Shown: piece after piece, positions 1 through 9,964 of the stretch
How positions within the stretch are numbered: position 1 is the stretch's first letter
Layout: the number at the start of each line of letters is the position of its first letter
DNA from: Neodiprion pinetum
Taxonomy: Eukaryota > Arthropoda > Insecta > Hymenoptera > Diprionidae
Length of the DNA: 64,000 nucleotides
Assembly (NCBI RefSeq): GCF_021155775.2
Contig: NC_060234.1
Span: 14,807,871-14,871,870, forward strand
Direction: 5' to 3'
Translations under genes and position numbers: made by a program
The notes under the pieces: model-generated
Told to the model about the DNA's origin: nothing
Databases searched by the model: none
Seen by the model: the letters and a program-made list of their open reading frames with translations, nothing else

Positions 1-568
1 TTTCTCGAGAGAGCCGGTACACTCCTTCAAATACCAACTCCTCGGTCTATGCACGTTTTCAAAGGCGCAGTTGTATGCCGGGACGTATTCGAGGTTGTCA
101 TCGTACCAAATCGATCCTTTCTCTGCATGCTTTCAAATATTATTCGACGGGAAGTATCCATGGTTTAAGTCATGCCAGGGTGCCGCTATAATATGTCTCA
201 ATTTTTCCAGTGCAGGGGGTGTGATGTGCAAATCTTCCATATTGTTAACCCTTATTGTACCATCGAGGATCTCCGTCAACCATGCTTCTTCTCCTCCCCT
301 TTGATGTATACGTAACGCACATTTCTCACCATTTTTCTCACAATCTTCGGTACATCCTCTTGAGATTTCTTGCCAGCATTCGGTGGTGATTGTATGTTAA
401 CCAGGCATTAGTAGCTCTACATTCAAGCGGTAAGCTTGCCAAATCACAGAGTGGCTTGAAAATGATGTAACCCAGACCCGGCCCGCTTACGTCGATGAAT
501 GCGACTTCCTTAAGTACAAACTTCTTGCTATGGCCTATGAAACGTTGTGCGTCTAGAATCATCATCAT
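1..568 (-). pseudogene. Relic of an uncharacterised Polinton-associated nuclease-like family
   Basis: A conceptual reading on the minus strand runs from an ATG near 568 to the window edge, with a frameshift near 300-310 and a stop near 138-140. Recognisable blocks, in order, are a DAQRF-type start, FVLKEVAF, IFKPL, NAWLTYNHH, then VYIKGEEK, a WLTEILDG segment and a TPPALEKL block. The same block order occurs at 35049-35672 inside the Polinton, where the start reads IVDVQGF. The family is one I have seen repeatedly in insect genomes without an assigned function. The leading acidic residue followed by regularly spaced conserved blocks suggests a DEDD or RNase H-like fold, but that is inference. 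It may be the remains of a second Polinton. No intact protein is possible here. Confidence 0.5.
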
Positions 569-2376
569 GTTGAGAAGGGAAAATGTTGAGTTTGATTTTT
601 CTTAAATACTGCTGGTAGAAGACTGACTATTCTATTTCCCACATACCCGTTTTTATCCCCTCGCGGACGAATTTTATAGAAGTAGAGCGAATAACATAGA
701 TTATTTACGGTACATAACTGCATGAAAATGGAAACTATTTGAATTCCCCACCATGGTATTTCATTTGCAGACAATTTTCCCCTGTCGTGTTACACATTTC
801 AGCCAGCTGATCAGAATATTCTTGTAGAACCCTTGCGATTCTCGGTGGTAAGAAGCCGTTCTATTCTTCCTCGACCGTCGCCAGAACGTGTACCCCGAAT
901 TTTTTTTTTGATCATTCGTAGCCCAGTGACGTCATAGACCTCCCCAATTTCAAGTTCCGACACCTTCTTGGAAACGTTCTATTTCATTTAACCACATGAT
1001 GAAAAAAGTAGCCATCCTGCGGCGAGCATTGGAAACAACGCAGAGTCGATCGGTGGAAAATCGATTGATCGATAATGTGGTGGGGCGCCACATGCGACAA
1101 ACCTGTGGCAACACCCAGTAACACCAACTGTCGGTAAGGTAGGAGGTAACAATTTCGGTGTAAAAAGTTGCGCCATCTCACGGTAACAATTTGAAGTGTC
1201 TGCTCATCCCCCGGCGAAAACATCGAAATGGCTGCTCATCCAACAACACAAAAATTTCATTGTCAAACTGTCTCCCGTTAAAATCGAGCAAAAATACAAG
1301 TAGCGCAATCTATGTTAACGCTTTAGTCGATAAAAATATCGTAGGTAAGGCTTACCATCGCAGCGGTAACATATCGACTGTCGGTGAGGTAGGAATGGGG
1401 GCTACTCTGCCGGGACGCCGCTATTTTCGGGGTAAGAACTCTTATATCTATACTACTGACATCACACGAAGCTACGGAGAGAGCGCTAACGTAAAGCTCT
1501 GCCGCGAGGAAACCAAGGCCGATGAGACTCCCATTGGTGGCCGGCGAGCCGTAGCCTCCCCTCGCCATGCTGTCGTTATTCAGCCTCACGAACTCGTCAT
1601 CACGCCACTGCCAAAGAATTGAACACCGGAGAAACAGACAGCCAATCAGTGTTCCGCGACAGCGGAAGACAACGATCGCGATAGGTTAGGCTATAAGAAT
1701 TCCGTAAAGCGAAAATCAATTAGATCGGGAGAATTTTTCGCGACTGATAAGCGCATATGTTCGAAGTATGTTCAGATTTTCAGCTCCGATCAGCGAAGCT
1801 CTTCACTTGAGTCCTGGCGACAGCTCGCGACAGCTCACGACAGTTGTGTCTCGGAATTGAAAAAAAAAAGTTATATTGTGAGTGCGTCATGGCCGAGACT
1901 GGTGTTGGCTAGTTCTCGGTGTGGCTGCGAAGCGGTACGTGCTGGCAATTCTTCACGAATATATTTCGATTACGATTTAGATCGGCACACCGATCAACGG
2001 TTGGACAGTTAATAATTGAGTTGATGGCTTATCATTATACTCTGGCGATTAGCGCTGTATCTCGTAGAGGACGATCGCGGGTAGCACGTTGCGTAAGGTT
2101 GCGTTTCTATATTTTTTTTTATTTGTCAAGGGGTTTATTGTTAAGTTAGCGTTTAGCGCTGTAGTAGGTAGAGGACGATCGCGGTTAGCACGTCGAGTCA
2201 GATTTTGTTTTTCGTTTTGTTCTATTGTTTAGTATTGAGGATGCGACTAGCGCACGTAGGCTTGAGGTTTCTCATATAGTCGGTTTTTCTCAGTTCTGAT
2301 AGTTCATTTTTTTTTCGGGATCGCGAAGAGCGAGTATTGAATTATCCTTTTTTTGTGGTTATTGTATTATTGATAT
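569..2376. other. No supported gene; short local repeats
   Basis: Between the relic and the Gypsy element I find no gene. 1000-1640 contains scattered GGTAAC/TCGGTAAG motifs weakly like the Polinton termini but not alignable by eye. 2046-2197 holds an imperfect direct duplication. An open frame at 1191-1622 (plus) has no recognisable domain. Confidence 0.5.
2046..2197 (+). repeat. Imperfect direct duplication, two copies about 47 bp, 105-bp spacing
   Basis: Copies at 2046-2092 and 2151-2197 share TTAGCGCTGTA, then TAGAGGACGATCGCGG and TAGCACGT. They differ at several sites, so the duplication is old. No coding role is visible. Confidence 0.7.
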
Positions 2377-2676
2377 TGTTACAACGGGGGGAAATTACGA
2401 AAGATCTAAGAGAATCAAAGAGTTCTCTGTGCGATTTAAGCGAACGCCGAGCCAAAGAAGTCTCACGAACAAGGAATATTTAGAAAGAAAATAGATGTAT
2501 TTGGACACAAGCTCTCTTTTTAAAGTCTAGAGACTAACTGTTTTTACAATAATATCGGTTGACGCAGCAACCTTATTCTTTTTAAAGACATAAGAGGTTT
2601 ATAAACGTCTTTTATCTATGATGACTACTAGATCATTTAAAAGGGGACAAAACGGGTGATTTCACCCTTTGTAACA
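2377..2676 (-). repeat. Gypsy 3' LTR (in element orientation)
   Basis: 300 bp, TG...CA ends with inverted TGTTAC/GTAACA. It matches 8621-8920 apart from a G/A in an A-run near 2497 and an A/G near 2537. Confidence 0.95.
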
Positions 2677-2691
2677 TTACTCCCCCTCGAG
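2677..2691 (-). promoter_or_regulatory. Polypurine tract next to the Gypsy 3' LTR
   Basis: On the minus strand GAGGGGGAGTAA directly abuts the LTR. This is the position and composition expected for the plus-strand DNA primer of an LTR retrotransposon. Confidence 0.75.
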
Positions 2692-3568
2692 GAAAAGAGT
2701 CGACCCGACTCGGAAAAGATAAACAATTACAAAAAAAATGTGATCTAGCAGTCAGTGCTCGAAGGTGAGTTGAAGCTGTGGCTCTAAAAATTTGAGAACT
2801 CCCTTTTTTACTATCTGGCATTTGCCCACAGTCTCAAGGTAAACCACAGAAAACCTTGAGCAGATAGTTGAGCATTAAATAATCTCAAAAATTTATGTGC
2901 CATGTTTTATAAAGGTTAGTGTTATTGAGTGTTATGTGGCTTCATGAATTCGAAGTTAACAGCAACGGTCGAGATCGATGTCGAAAAGAAATCCAATCCT
3001 CTTCATGAAGGATTGTCCAAACGAAACAGGTTCGGGTGAAAACATCGAGGCGAGAACCAAAAATTCCAGGACCAAACAGGATAGAAACAGACTCCTTTTC
3101 ACAGGAAATAGGGGAATAGATGGGTGACTGATCCTAATCTTCTGAAGAAACAGCTCACCCTAGAGTTTTGGAAGGACAAATGTGAGTGATGGTATGACAA
3201 TTCAAATTCACTAAGTGAATTCGGGAGAATACACGAATAAAATAAATGAAATATGTATTCAAAAGAAAAGAAACGATCTTATCTGAATCATTTCTGCATC
3301 CTTCTTCAAAATAAGACCACCAGTCATCTTCAGGAATCAGGAAAAGATTGGATGGGAAAAGCCTGTGTCAAGTAACCTGAAAAGTACTCACAAAAACTGA
3401 CATATGGATTAGAAAAATAAGAGAGGATCGACCAAATGCTCACTACTTCAATCAAGCGCAGAACCGAAACACTCTTCAAGCCAAAGAAATCGATGTATCA
3501 AAATTTCTCGAATCGAACAACATCGAACTAACCTTAACCTGTCAACGAACTTTCTAACCTTCAGAGAG
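2692..3568 (-). other. Gypsy 3' non-coding region
   Basis: About 0.88 kb between the integrase stop and the purine tract has no long open frame and no env-like signal. Confidence 0.6.
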
Positions 3569-4690
3569 CTACTGAAACGATGCTCTTGACTGATAAGGAG
3601 CTAAGCGATCCAGATGAACGACTTTAGATTTCGAACGAGGGGAACGTCTAATTCTAAAAACAACGTCGTTAATCCGGTCAACAATAACATAAGGACCTTC
3701 CCAATTACTTTGGAGTTTGGGACAACGCCCTTGTTGCCGACGAGGTTGAAATAACCAAACGGAATCTCCCTTCTCAAATTTTAAATTTCTAGCTCTAATA
3801 TCATAACGATCCTTAGTCTTATCGGAGACCATACGAATTCTTTCCCTAGCAAATTCATGAACCTCGTCCAATTTTTGACGGAAAACGGAATTAAAATACA
3901 CCTGGGACGAAGCCACGAAAGGATTGACGCCCTTCTCTAAATCTGACGGAAGTCGAAGATCCCGACCTGTCAACATCATAGCTGGAGAAAAACCGGTAGT
4001 ATCGTGAATTGCAGAGCGATACGATAAAAGAAATAAGGGAATCCACTCATCCCAATCTTTCTGATCCTGATCAACGAAAGAAGAAAGATAACGAAGAAGC
4101 GTCCTATTCAATCTTTCTACCATTCCATTAGACTGCGGATGCAAAGCGGTGATACGAGTTTTTCTAATCCCTAAAATTTGAAGGAACTCCTTCATCAAAT
4201 TTGACTCAAAATTTCGACCCTGATCTGTGTGTAATTCAAGAGGAGCTCCGTAACGACAGACGAATTCTCGAACGAAAGCTCGAGCAACGGTGCTAGCTTC
4301 TTGATTCGGAATTGGGACTACTTCTAACCACTTTGTAAAATAATCTGCTATCACCAGGGCATACCGATTTCCTGACCTAGAAAGAGGAAGAGGGCCTAGG
4401 ATATCCATTGCGACTCTTTCAAATGGAGCTCCTACGTTATATATTTGAAGAGAGCTCTTCCCTTTTTCACGAGGTCCCTTCTTGGCTAAACAAACCGTGC
4501 AAGTTCGACACCAATTTTCAACGTCAGCTCGACAGTGAGCCCAAAAATACCTTTCTCTGATCCTACCCAAAGTCTTATTAGAAGCGAAATGGCCACCAAC
4601 AGGTGAATCATGAAAGCTTGACAAAATCTCGGCTATCTTTTCTCTAGGAACCAGAAGCTGCCAACGAACCGACCTGGAGTCAGGTGATTC
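3569..4690 (-). CDS. Gypsy integrase segment of Pol
   Basis: This frame continues directly from the polymerase frame after a single TGA at 4691-4693. The listed interval is the open stretch after that stop; the first in-frame Met-like codon is at 4624. It has the HHCC zinc-binding module (HDSPVGGH ... CRTCTVC), a DDE core (AMDILGPL, HTDQGRNF and NGMVERLNR) and a GPY/F-type C-terminal block (NWEGPYVIVDRI). All catalytic acidic residues are present. It would insert the retroviral-type cDNA into chromosomes. Downstream is only non-coding sequence and the LTR. Either the TGA is read through or, more likely, it is a nonsense mutation in this copy. Confidence 0.93.
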   Translation of the reverse strand, partial: ESPDSRSVRWQLLVPREKIAEILSSFHDSPVGGHFASNKTLGRIRERYFWAHCRADVENWCRTCTVCLAKKGPREKGKSSLQIYNVGAPFERVAMDILGPLPLSRSGNRYALVIADYFTKWLEVVPIPNQEASTVARAFVREFVCRYGAPLELHTDQGRNFESNLMKEFLQILGIRKTRITALHPQSNGMVERLNRTLLRYLSSFVDQDQKDWDEWIPLFLLSYRSAIHDTTGFSPAMMLTGRDLRLPSDLEKGVNPFVASSQVYFNSVFRQKLDEVHEFARERIRMVSDKTKDRYDIRARNLKFEKGDSVWLFQPRRQQGRCPKLQSNWEGPYVIVDRINDVVFRIRRSPRSKSKVVHLDRLAPYQSRASFQ

Positions 4691-6946
4691 TCATTTCCTA
4701 TAAAGCAACTGATCGAGGAGAAACAAGGAGTCCCACTGCGCCCAGTAAATTTTTAAAGACTGACTCATAGAAGATATTTCTTCCCACTGAGGCCTGACTC
4801 CTGTGGATTTCCAATTCCGAACTAGGAGGAGATCTGAATCTTTCCTCTGGGCGATGATCCAGTCTTCTTTATTTTCAACGAGAAAAATTTGACGAACGTT
4901 AAGCGAGGGATCTAGCTGTTTATTTAAACGAGAGCACTGTTTGCAATCGTCCCCGCACGGACGACGAGAAAGTGCATCAGCATTACCATGCAGAACTCCG
5001 GGACGGTGTTTAATTTCGAAGTCATATTGACCTAACCTCTCCAACCATCGAGCTACTTGGCCTTCAGGTGATTTGAACGAAAGAAGCCAAGTTAAGGAAG
5101 CATTGTCTGTCCGAATCAAAAATTTCCTTCCATAAAGATAATGATGGAAATGGCAAATAGATTTTACCATCGCTAATAATTCCCTACGGGTAACACAATA
5201 ATTGCGTTCCGGTTTAGACAAAACCCGACTGAAATAGCTAATAACGCGCTCTTGATTATCCTGAATTTGAGACAAAACCCCACCTATACCACAGAGAGAA
5301 GCGTCAGAATCTACGATGAATTGAGAATCGGTGACGGGATAAGCTAATATCGGTGACGAAGTTAATAATTTTTTAAGGAGAACAAAAGCTCCTTCGCATT
5401 CGGGAGTCCAATCGAAAACAACTTTAATTCCTGTAAGAGCATGGAGAGGTCTCGCTATAGAAGCAAAGCCCTTAACGAAACGTCTGTAATAAGTACAAAG
5501 TCCTAAGAAACTTTGAACCTTTGCTTTTGAATCGGGACGAGGCCAATTCAAGACCTTTTCTATTTTAGAAGGATCTGTCTTAACACCTTCCGCTGAAACG
5601 ACGTGTCCGAGAAAAGATACTTCCTTTTTGAAAAAATGACATTTTTTGGGACTCATTTTTAGACCAGCTTGGAATAAACGACTAAAAACCTGCTTAAGAT
5701 TTTCCAATTCCTCATCAAAAGTCTTACCAAACACAATGATGTCATCGAGATAAACTAAACAAATCTTGCCAGTCAGACCTTGAAGGGCGAATTCCATCGC
5801 TCTTTCGAAGGTAGCTGGTGCATTACAAAGGCCAAAAGGCATAACTTTGAATTGCCAAAGTCCACCCAACCCTGTGACAAAAGCTGTTTTCGCTTTGTCT
5901 AACGGATTCATTTCGACTTGCCAATAGCCACTCTGTAAATCAATCGTAGAGAACCAACGGGCACCAGAAATTAAATCAAGGGTATCTCCTATCTGAGGAA
6001 GCGGATATGCATCTTTCTTAGTAATCTCGTTCAACTTCCTATAATCTATACAAAACCTCTTGGAACCATCTTTTTTATTGACCAAGACAATGGGAGAAGC
6101 CCACGGACTAGAAGACGGTTCAATAACATCTGCTGTTCTCATATTCTCTACTAATTTTTCAACTTCCCTGCAACCGTTTAAAGGAAGCCGTCTAGCTGCC
6201 TGTTTAATCGGAGCGTTATTCCCTACATCTATTGAATGCTTAGCTATGGTACATCTCCCGATGTCGGCAGAGTCTTTAGCAAAAGTCTCTTTAAAATCGT
6301 TAAAAAGGCAAACGAGACTGTTAGTCTGAGCGATATCTAAATCTTTAGAAGACCTAGTAAAGAGTTCCGTGAGATAAGAAGGAACGACTGAAGAGTCCGA
6401 CACATGTTCTAAAACGCGCAAAGACGAAAGGGTTTCTTTCTGTTCAGAAGAGTTAATAAACCTAGACGTTTCGAGGTTGATTTTACGGTAACCAGAACAG
6501 AGAGTCGAATCCCCGGTAGAAATGACGGAGTTGTGAGCGGAAAGAAAATCTACGCCTAAAATGCCTTCATCTTCTATATCAGCTACTGGAACTTCATGTG
6601 GGGATTGAACACAATCTGCTACTGTTACCTGCACGACCATCTTACCTACTACAGGGGTAGTTGCTCCGGTAGCAGTGCGAATAGACACAGAAGGAATAAT
6701 TGAAGCAAGAGACGAAATCATATCAGGACGAACAACGGAAATTTCGGCTCCAGTATCTATCACCCACAAACAACTTAGTCCGTTAACGGAACCTTTAGCA
6801 TATAGGCCGGTACGACGCAGGCCTCTAACCACGAACTGTGAAGCAATAGGGCTAAGGAACTTGGAAGAAACCGATGATATCCGCCCTTTCGAAACATCGG
6901 TAGCTAGTTTCCCGAATTCTGAGGAACAGAAGGTTGTGCTGCCCAA
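4691..6946 (-). CDS. Gypsy Pol: protease, reverse transcriptase, RNase H
   Basis: The frame is open from 6952, has no good ATG at its start, and overlaps the end of Gag, as expected for Gag-Pol made by frameshifting. Domains in order: aspartic protease (IDTGAEISVV, about residue 65), reverse transcriptase (FCIDYRKLN, LYPLP-type block, FGLCNAPATF, YLDDIIVF), and RNase H (DSDASLCGIGG, RTDNASL, HGNADALSRR). RT catalytic aspartates are intact. The frame ends at TGA 4691-4693 and the integrase follows in the same frame. In a working element this polyprotein matures particles and copies the RNA genome. Confidence 0.94.
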   Translation of the reverse strand: MGSTTFCSSEFGKLATDVSKGRISSVSSKFLSPIASQFVVRGLRRTGLYAKGSVNGLSCLWVIDTGAEISVVRPDMISSLASIIPSVSIRTATGATTPVVGKMVVQVTVADCVQSPHEVPVADIEDEGILGVDFLSAHNSVISTGDSTLCSGYRKINLETSRFINSSEQKETLSSLRVLEHVSDSSVVPSYLTELFTRSSKDLDIAQTNSLVCLFNDFKETFAKDSADIGRCTIAKHSIDVGNNAPIKQAARRLPLNGCREVEKLVENMRTADVIEPSSSPWASPIVLVNKKDGSKRFCIDYRKLNEITKKDAYPLPQIGDTLDLISGARWFSTIDLQSGYWQVEMNPLDKAKTAFVTGLGGLWQFKVMPFGLCNAPATFERAMEFALQGLTGKICLVYLDDIIVFGKTFDEELENLKQVFSRLFQAGLKMSPKKCHFFKKEVSFLGHVVSAEGVKTDPSKIEKVLNWPRPDSKAKVQSFLGLCTYYRRFVKGFASIARPLHALTGIKVVFDWTPECEGAFVLLKKLLTSSPILAYPVTDSQFIVDSDASLCGIGGVLSQIQDNQERVISYFSRVLSKPERNYCVTRRELLAMVKSICHFHHYLYGRKFLIRTDNASLTWLLSFKSPEGQVARWLERLGQYDFEIKHRPGVLHGNADALSRRPCGDDCKQCSRLNKQLDPSLNVRQIFLVENKEDWIIAQRKDSDLLLVRNWKSTGVRPQWEEISSMSQSLKIYWAQWDSLFLLDQLLYRK
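6870..6913 (-). promoter_or_regulatory. Probable -1 ribosomal frameshift signal (Gag to Pol)
   Basis: On the minus strand the heptamer GGGAAAC (6907-6913) sits in the zero frame as G-GGA-AAC, directly before the Gag TAG stop (6904-6906). Five bases later is a 7-bp perfect stem, ACCGATG (6895-6901) with CATCGGT (6870-6876), around an 18-base loop. Pol lies in the -1 frame and is open across this point. Slippery heptamer, short spacer and stem are the three known parts of such signals. I cannot test whether a pseudoknot forms. Confidence 0.75.
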
Positions 6947-8397
6947 ACCGGATTAGAGGGAGCCCTCTTGGAGGCATTTTTGCGCCACGAATCTTCCGCA
7001 GACTTCATCTGACGGTCGAGTTTAAAACAATTCTTCGCGATATGTCCTCTTACGCCGCAAAACTGGCACTCTGAGACAGGCCGATTGGAGTTTGATCTAT
7101 TGTAACAAGAGAAACCACTATTTTTCCTTCCTGGAAGAGAATCTGAGCTAGGCTGATTGACTGAAGGACGGGACGAAGAATTTTCTGAAGGTTCAGCTTG
7201 GCTCAAACGATGAAGTTGACGCGAACCCAAATCCGCCTCGTTTATGGCTTCTAATTCTAAGCCCTTAATAATAGCTTCATGTAGAGAAGTTGGAGCTGCG
7301 AGCCTCAGATGATACCGAAGCTCCGGATTCCGAATCGCATTAATGAATTTCGCCCGAGCTATCTGATCTCTAGCTTTTTCTGCACAATTAGTAAGAGAAT
7401 GTCGAGCGAGACGTTCGATGTCATTTCCGAGAGAGGCTAAATCTTCCTTGGGCCCTTGACGTCTATTTTCGAACTGAGTAAAATAAAGTTTGGAAAGATG
7501 TTCTTCGCCAAACCGGAGTTTAAGAGCCGCACAAATGCTGTCGAAATTTTCAGAATCCGAATTTGAAAGCGATCCAAGAACTACCAAAGCCGGACCGGAC
7601 AAAGAGGCTGTCAAATTAGCTGCTTTCTGGGACGGATTCCAACCATTAACCTTACTAATCATGTTAAACTGACGTTCGTATAGACTCCAAGCAGACGAAC
7701 CGTCATACGAACCGGGCTTCAAATTCGATTGTTTCGAGGGCAACTCTACAATACTCGCGGGAGGAACAGAGACCTGATTGAGTCCGAACGAGCTTTGAGT
7801 CTGCGGAGGGAGAACATTGACAGTTCCGCGTGATTTTAAAAAGGCCAGGAACTCTGACTGAATATCTACGCTAGGATGAGACGACGCGACAGGAGGCTCA
7901 ACTACTTCCGAAATATCACATGACGGAACATCGTGGCATCGCGGAAAAGAGCTAACCTGAGCTTGTCGCGAGACATGAACAGGTGGAAAATTTTTAGCAA
8001 CAGGGGGAATTTCGCCTCCCCCATAAATAGCGTCAGACCTTGATTGATCCGGAATTGCATGAATGGAGGTCCTCCTTGCCGGGACCGGGACTGAAGGAAG
8101 AGAAGTCCTTCTACCTGGGGATGGAACTGGGCGTATCGGGAATTCCTGCGGCCGCTCCTGAAGCTTCTGCAAACCTTGCAGGATTCCGATCAGCGCCTGA
8201 GACACGATTTCTTGTTGTTGACGCTGTTGCGAGAGGAGTTCGTGCAGAAGATTCTGCTGTTCTTGTTGCTGCTGTTGTAGCAGTTGTTGATGTTGTTGCT
8301 GCTGCTGCTGATGCTGTTGCTGCTGCTGTTGATGTTGTTCCTGCTGCTGAATCTGACGCATCAGCAAATCTTGGTTTCCCTGGATGAGCTCTGCCAA
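6904..8397 (-). CDS. Gypsy Gag with CCHC zinc knuckle (N-terminus broken by TAA)
   Basis: The N-terminal region is a long Gln/His run from CAG-type repeats (about residues 15-75). A central capsid-like segment lies around GSYDGSSAWSLYERQF to the RRQGPKEDL region, and one zinc knuckle, CQFCGVRGHIAKNC, lies near the C-terminus. The natural start is probably the ATG at 8545-8547, in the same frame but separated by a TAA at 8404-8406. Within the open stretch the first ATG is at 8359-8361. Gag forms the particle and binds RNA. The stop overlaps Pol, with a frameshift signal at the junction. The poly-Gln tract is an obvious expansion-prone site. Confidence 0.9.
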   Translation of the reverse strand: MAELIQGNQDLLMRQIQQQEQHQQQQQQHQQQQQQHQQLLQQQQQEQQNLLHELLSQQRQQQEIVSQALIGILQGLQKLQERPQEFPIRPVPSPGRRTSLPSVPVPARRTSIHAIPDQSRSDAIYGGGEIPPVAKNFPPVHVSRQAQVSSFPRCHDVPSCDISEVVEPPVASSHPSVDIQSEFLAFLKSRGTVNVLPPQTQSSFGLNQVSVPPASIVELPSKQSNLKPGSYDGSSAWSLYERQFNMISKVNGWNPSQKAANLTASLSGPALVVLGSLSNSDSENFDSICAALKLRFGEEHLSKLYFTQFENRRQGPKEDLASLGNDIERLARHSLTNCAEKARDQIARAKFINAIRNPELRYHLRLAAPTSLHEAIIKGLELEAINEADLGSRQLHRLSQAEPSENSSSRPSVNQPSSDSLPGRKNSGFSCYNRSNSNRPVSECQFCGVRGHIAKNCFKLDRQMKSAEDSWRKNASKRAPSNPVWAAQPSVPQNSGN

Positions 8398-8601
8398 GAG
8401 AGCTTATTGGGGCTGGGGCTGAACCTCAGCTTCCGAACGACGAGAAATGGAAGGAAACGCTGGTTCAGGAGAACGCTGGCACGATGAAACGCGTCCGGCA
8501 GCTCGTCGCTCCGCGCGTGATGCTCTCGACGTAGGAGTTTGTTGCATTATTGTTTTGTATACTTCTTTACACTCAAAATCCACTTAAATGGCACAGAAGA
8601 G

Positions 8602-8619
8602 ATCCCGCTTCTGACACCA
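8602..8619 (-). promoter_or_regulatory. Gypsy primer binding site
   Basis: Directly inside the right (5') LTR the minus strand reads TGGTGTCAGAAGCGGGAT. It is complementary to a tRNA 3' end of the form ...CTGACA plus CCA; a leucine tRNA is the likeliest primer, but that assignment is from memory. Confidence 0.75.
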
Positions 8620-8620
8620 A

Positions 8621-8920
8621 TGTTACAACGGGGGGAAATTACGAAAGATCTAAGAGAATCAAAGAGTTCTCTGTGCGATTTAAGCGAACGCCGAGCCAAA
8701 GAAGTCTCACGAACAAGGAATATTTAGAAAAAAAATAGATGTATTTGGACACAAGCTCTCTTTTTAAAGTCTAGAGACTGACTGTTTTTACAATAATATC
8801 GGTTGACGCAGCAACCTTATTCTTTTTAAAGACATAAGAGGTTTATAAACGTCTTTTATCTATGATGACTACTAGATCATTTAAAAGGGGACAAAACGGG
8901 TGATTTCACCCTTTGTAACA
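8621..8920 (-). repeat. Gypsy 5' LTR (in element orientation)
   Basis: 300 bp, TGTTAC...GTAACA, two differences from the left copy, followed by the ATAT target duplication at 8921-8924. Confidence 0.95.
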
Positions 8921-8924
8921 ATAT

Positions 8925-9270
8925 CGTAAAATATGTTATTTTATTTTATTATTATTAATTAACGTGTTGTTGTCGAGTCTCGCTCTCTCTCCCAAAAATT
9001 ATCCATCCCCTCTCTGCGGTACTGAGCTATCGAGTAAATTACCGAGGTTCAGCGAATTAACGATTTCGAGGCGTGTTAATCACGCCAGACGTCCAACAGA
9101 ATCTTGCGATATCTTTTAGAAGATACAGTTTTTCAGCTTACATTGCGGGCCGCCAAAGTATTGTGTACGCGGTAAGTTCCCAGTTATTTCTCCGAGTGAC
9201 CGAGGTACAAGAAAAATCCACATCACAACATATAACTCAGACGTACATGCCAACACTAACTCAACGGAAA
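8925..9270. other. Unassigned sequence
   Basis: AT-rich flank of the Gypsy insertion. I see no gene or element boundary. Confidence 0.5.
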
Positions 9271-9964
9271 TCAGCATAAACTAACTACTTCCATCATTCC
9301 CTTGCCACACCGGAAAGGGGCAAGTTTGTTCTTACAAACATGTCCTTCTTTCTGAAAGAGTATTATTCTTCTTCTATCGATATTCAGTTCTAAACAATTT
9401 AGTTTGCAGTATTTTCCTTCATACTTCAATACGTTTCTTGTAATAATACCTACTGGTATCCGCGAAGAGGACAATGTCACCTGCGTATGCTAGCATAAAT
9501 ATTTCCTTTGACGCCTTCAGCTGCTAAAAAGTAGTCGATATCTGTTAGGAGCAAGGCGAATCTTAGAGAACTTAGTATTTTTCTTTGCAAGACCTCCCTC
9601 GTAACGTCATTAGGCTGAGAAGTCTCGCTCTCTCCCTTTAAGTGCATTGAAGCTTTTGAATATGAATTCACTAGAATTTTCGAAGTTTCAAGCTGATTCG
9701 TTTTGCATGCAGCTTCAGTCGCAATTTTGAGTGTGAGAGAACGTCAGTTGCTCTTCCAAAGTCTGCTAATAATCTACAGATCTTACCACCCTTGCGTCCC
9801 AGACGGATATCTATGATAGCATTTGAGGTAAATTTATTTTTCATACAGCCTCGGGCCTGCCTGAATCCCAATTGTAATCCAAGAAACATTTTGTCCGACT
9901 CACACTGCTTAATGAGTCTAACGCAGAGTATCGGCGTAAGTATCTTCACTATTGAGTTTACCAA
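9271..9964 (-). pseudogene. Non-LTR retrotransposon reverse transcriptase relic
   Basis: Three short frames read in order as a LINE reverse transcriptase: a block with LGFRQARGCM and NAIIDIRLGRKG, then an SSLRFALLLTDIDYFL block, then NCLELNIDRRRIILF and a C-terminal piece with NKLAPFRCG. Frames change near 9671 and 9480. At the active site (9476-9487) the catalytic pair is altered: the motif reads YAGD, so one of the two essential aspartates is lost. The relic is short and unaccompanied by an endonuclease or ORF1, so it is a fragment. Clade cannot be fixed by eye. Confidence 0.75.

Larger units (their letters stand above)
2377..8920 (-). mobile_element. Gypsy (Metaviridae-type) LTR retrotransposon, near full length
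   Basis: Two 300-bp LTRs (2377-2676 and 8621-8920) begin TGTTAC and end GTAACA and differ at only two sites that I can see. A 4-bp ATAT duplication flanks the element (2373-2376 and 8921-8924). Genes lie on the minus strand in the order Gag, protease, reverse transcriptase, RNase H, integrase, which is the Gypsy order. A PBS follows the right LTR and a purine tract precedes the left LTR. No env gene is seen. The near-identical LTRs suggest recent insertion, yet Gag has a TAA near its N-terminus and Pol a TGA before integrase, so this copy is probably non-autonomous. Confidence 0.96.

Noticed and set aside
1000..1640. Possible Polinton terminal repeat next to the nuclease-like relic
   Set aside because: TCGGTAAG-type words recur, but no alignable stretch with 33252-33900 was found by eye.
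6941..6947. TTTGGGC heptamer on the minus strand as frameshift site
   Set aside because: Its codon phase lies in the Pol frame, not the Gag frame; GGGAAAC at 6907-6913 has the right phase and a stem behind it.
8040..8487. Leu- and Ala/Val-rich plus-strand frames that look like membrane proteins
   Set aside because: They are the reverse reading of the CAG-type poly-Gln tract of the Gypsy Gag gene.
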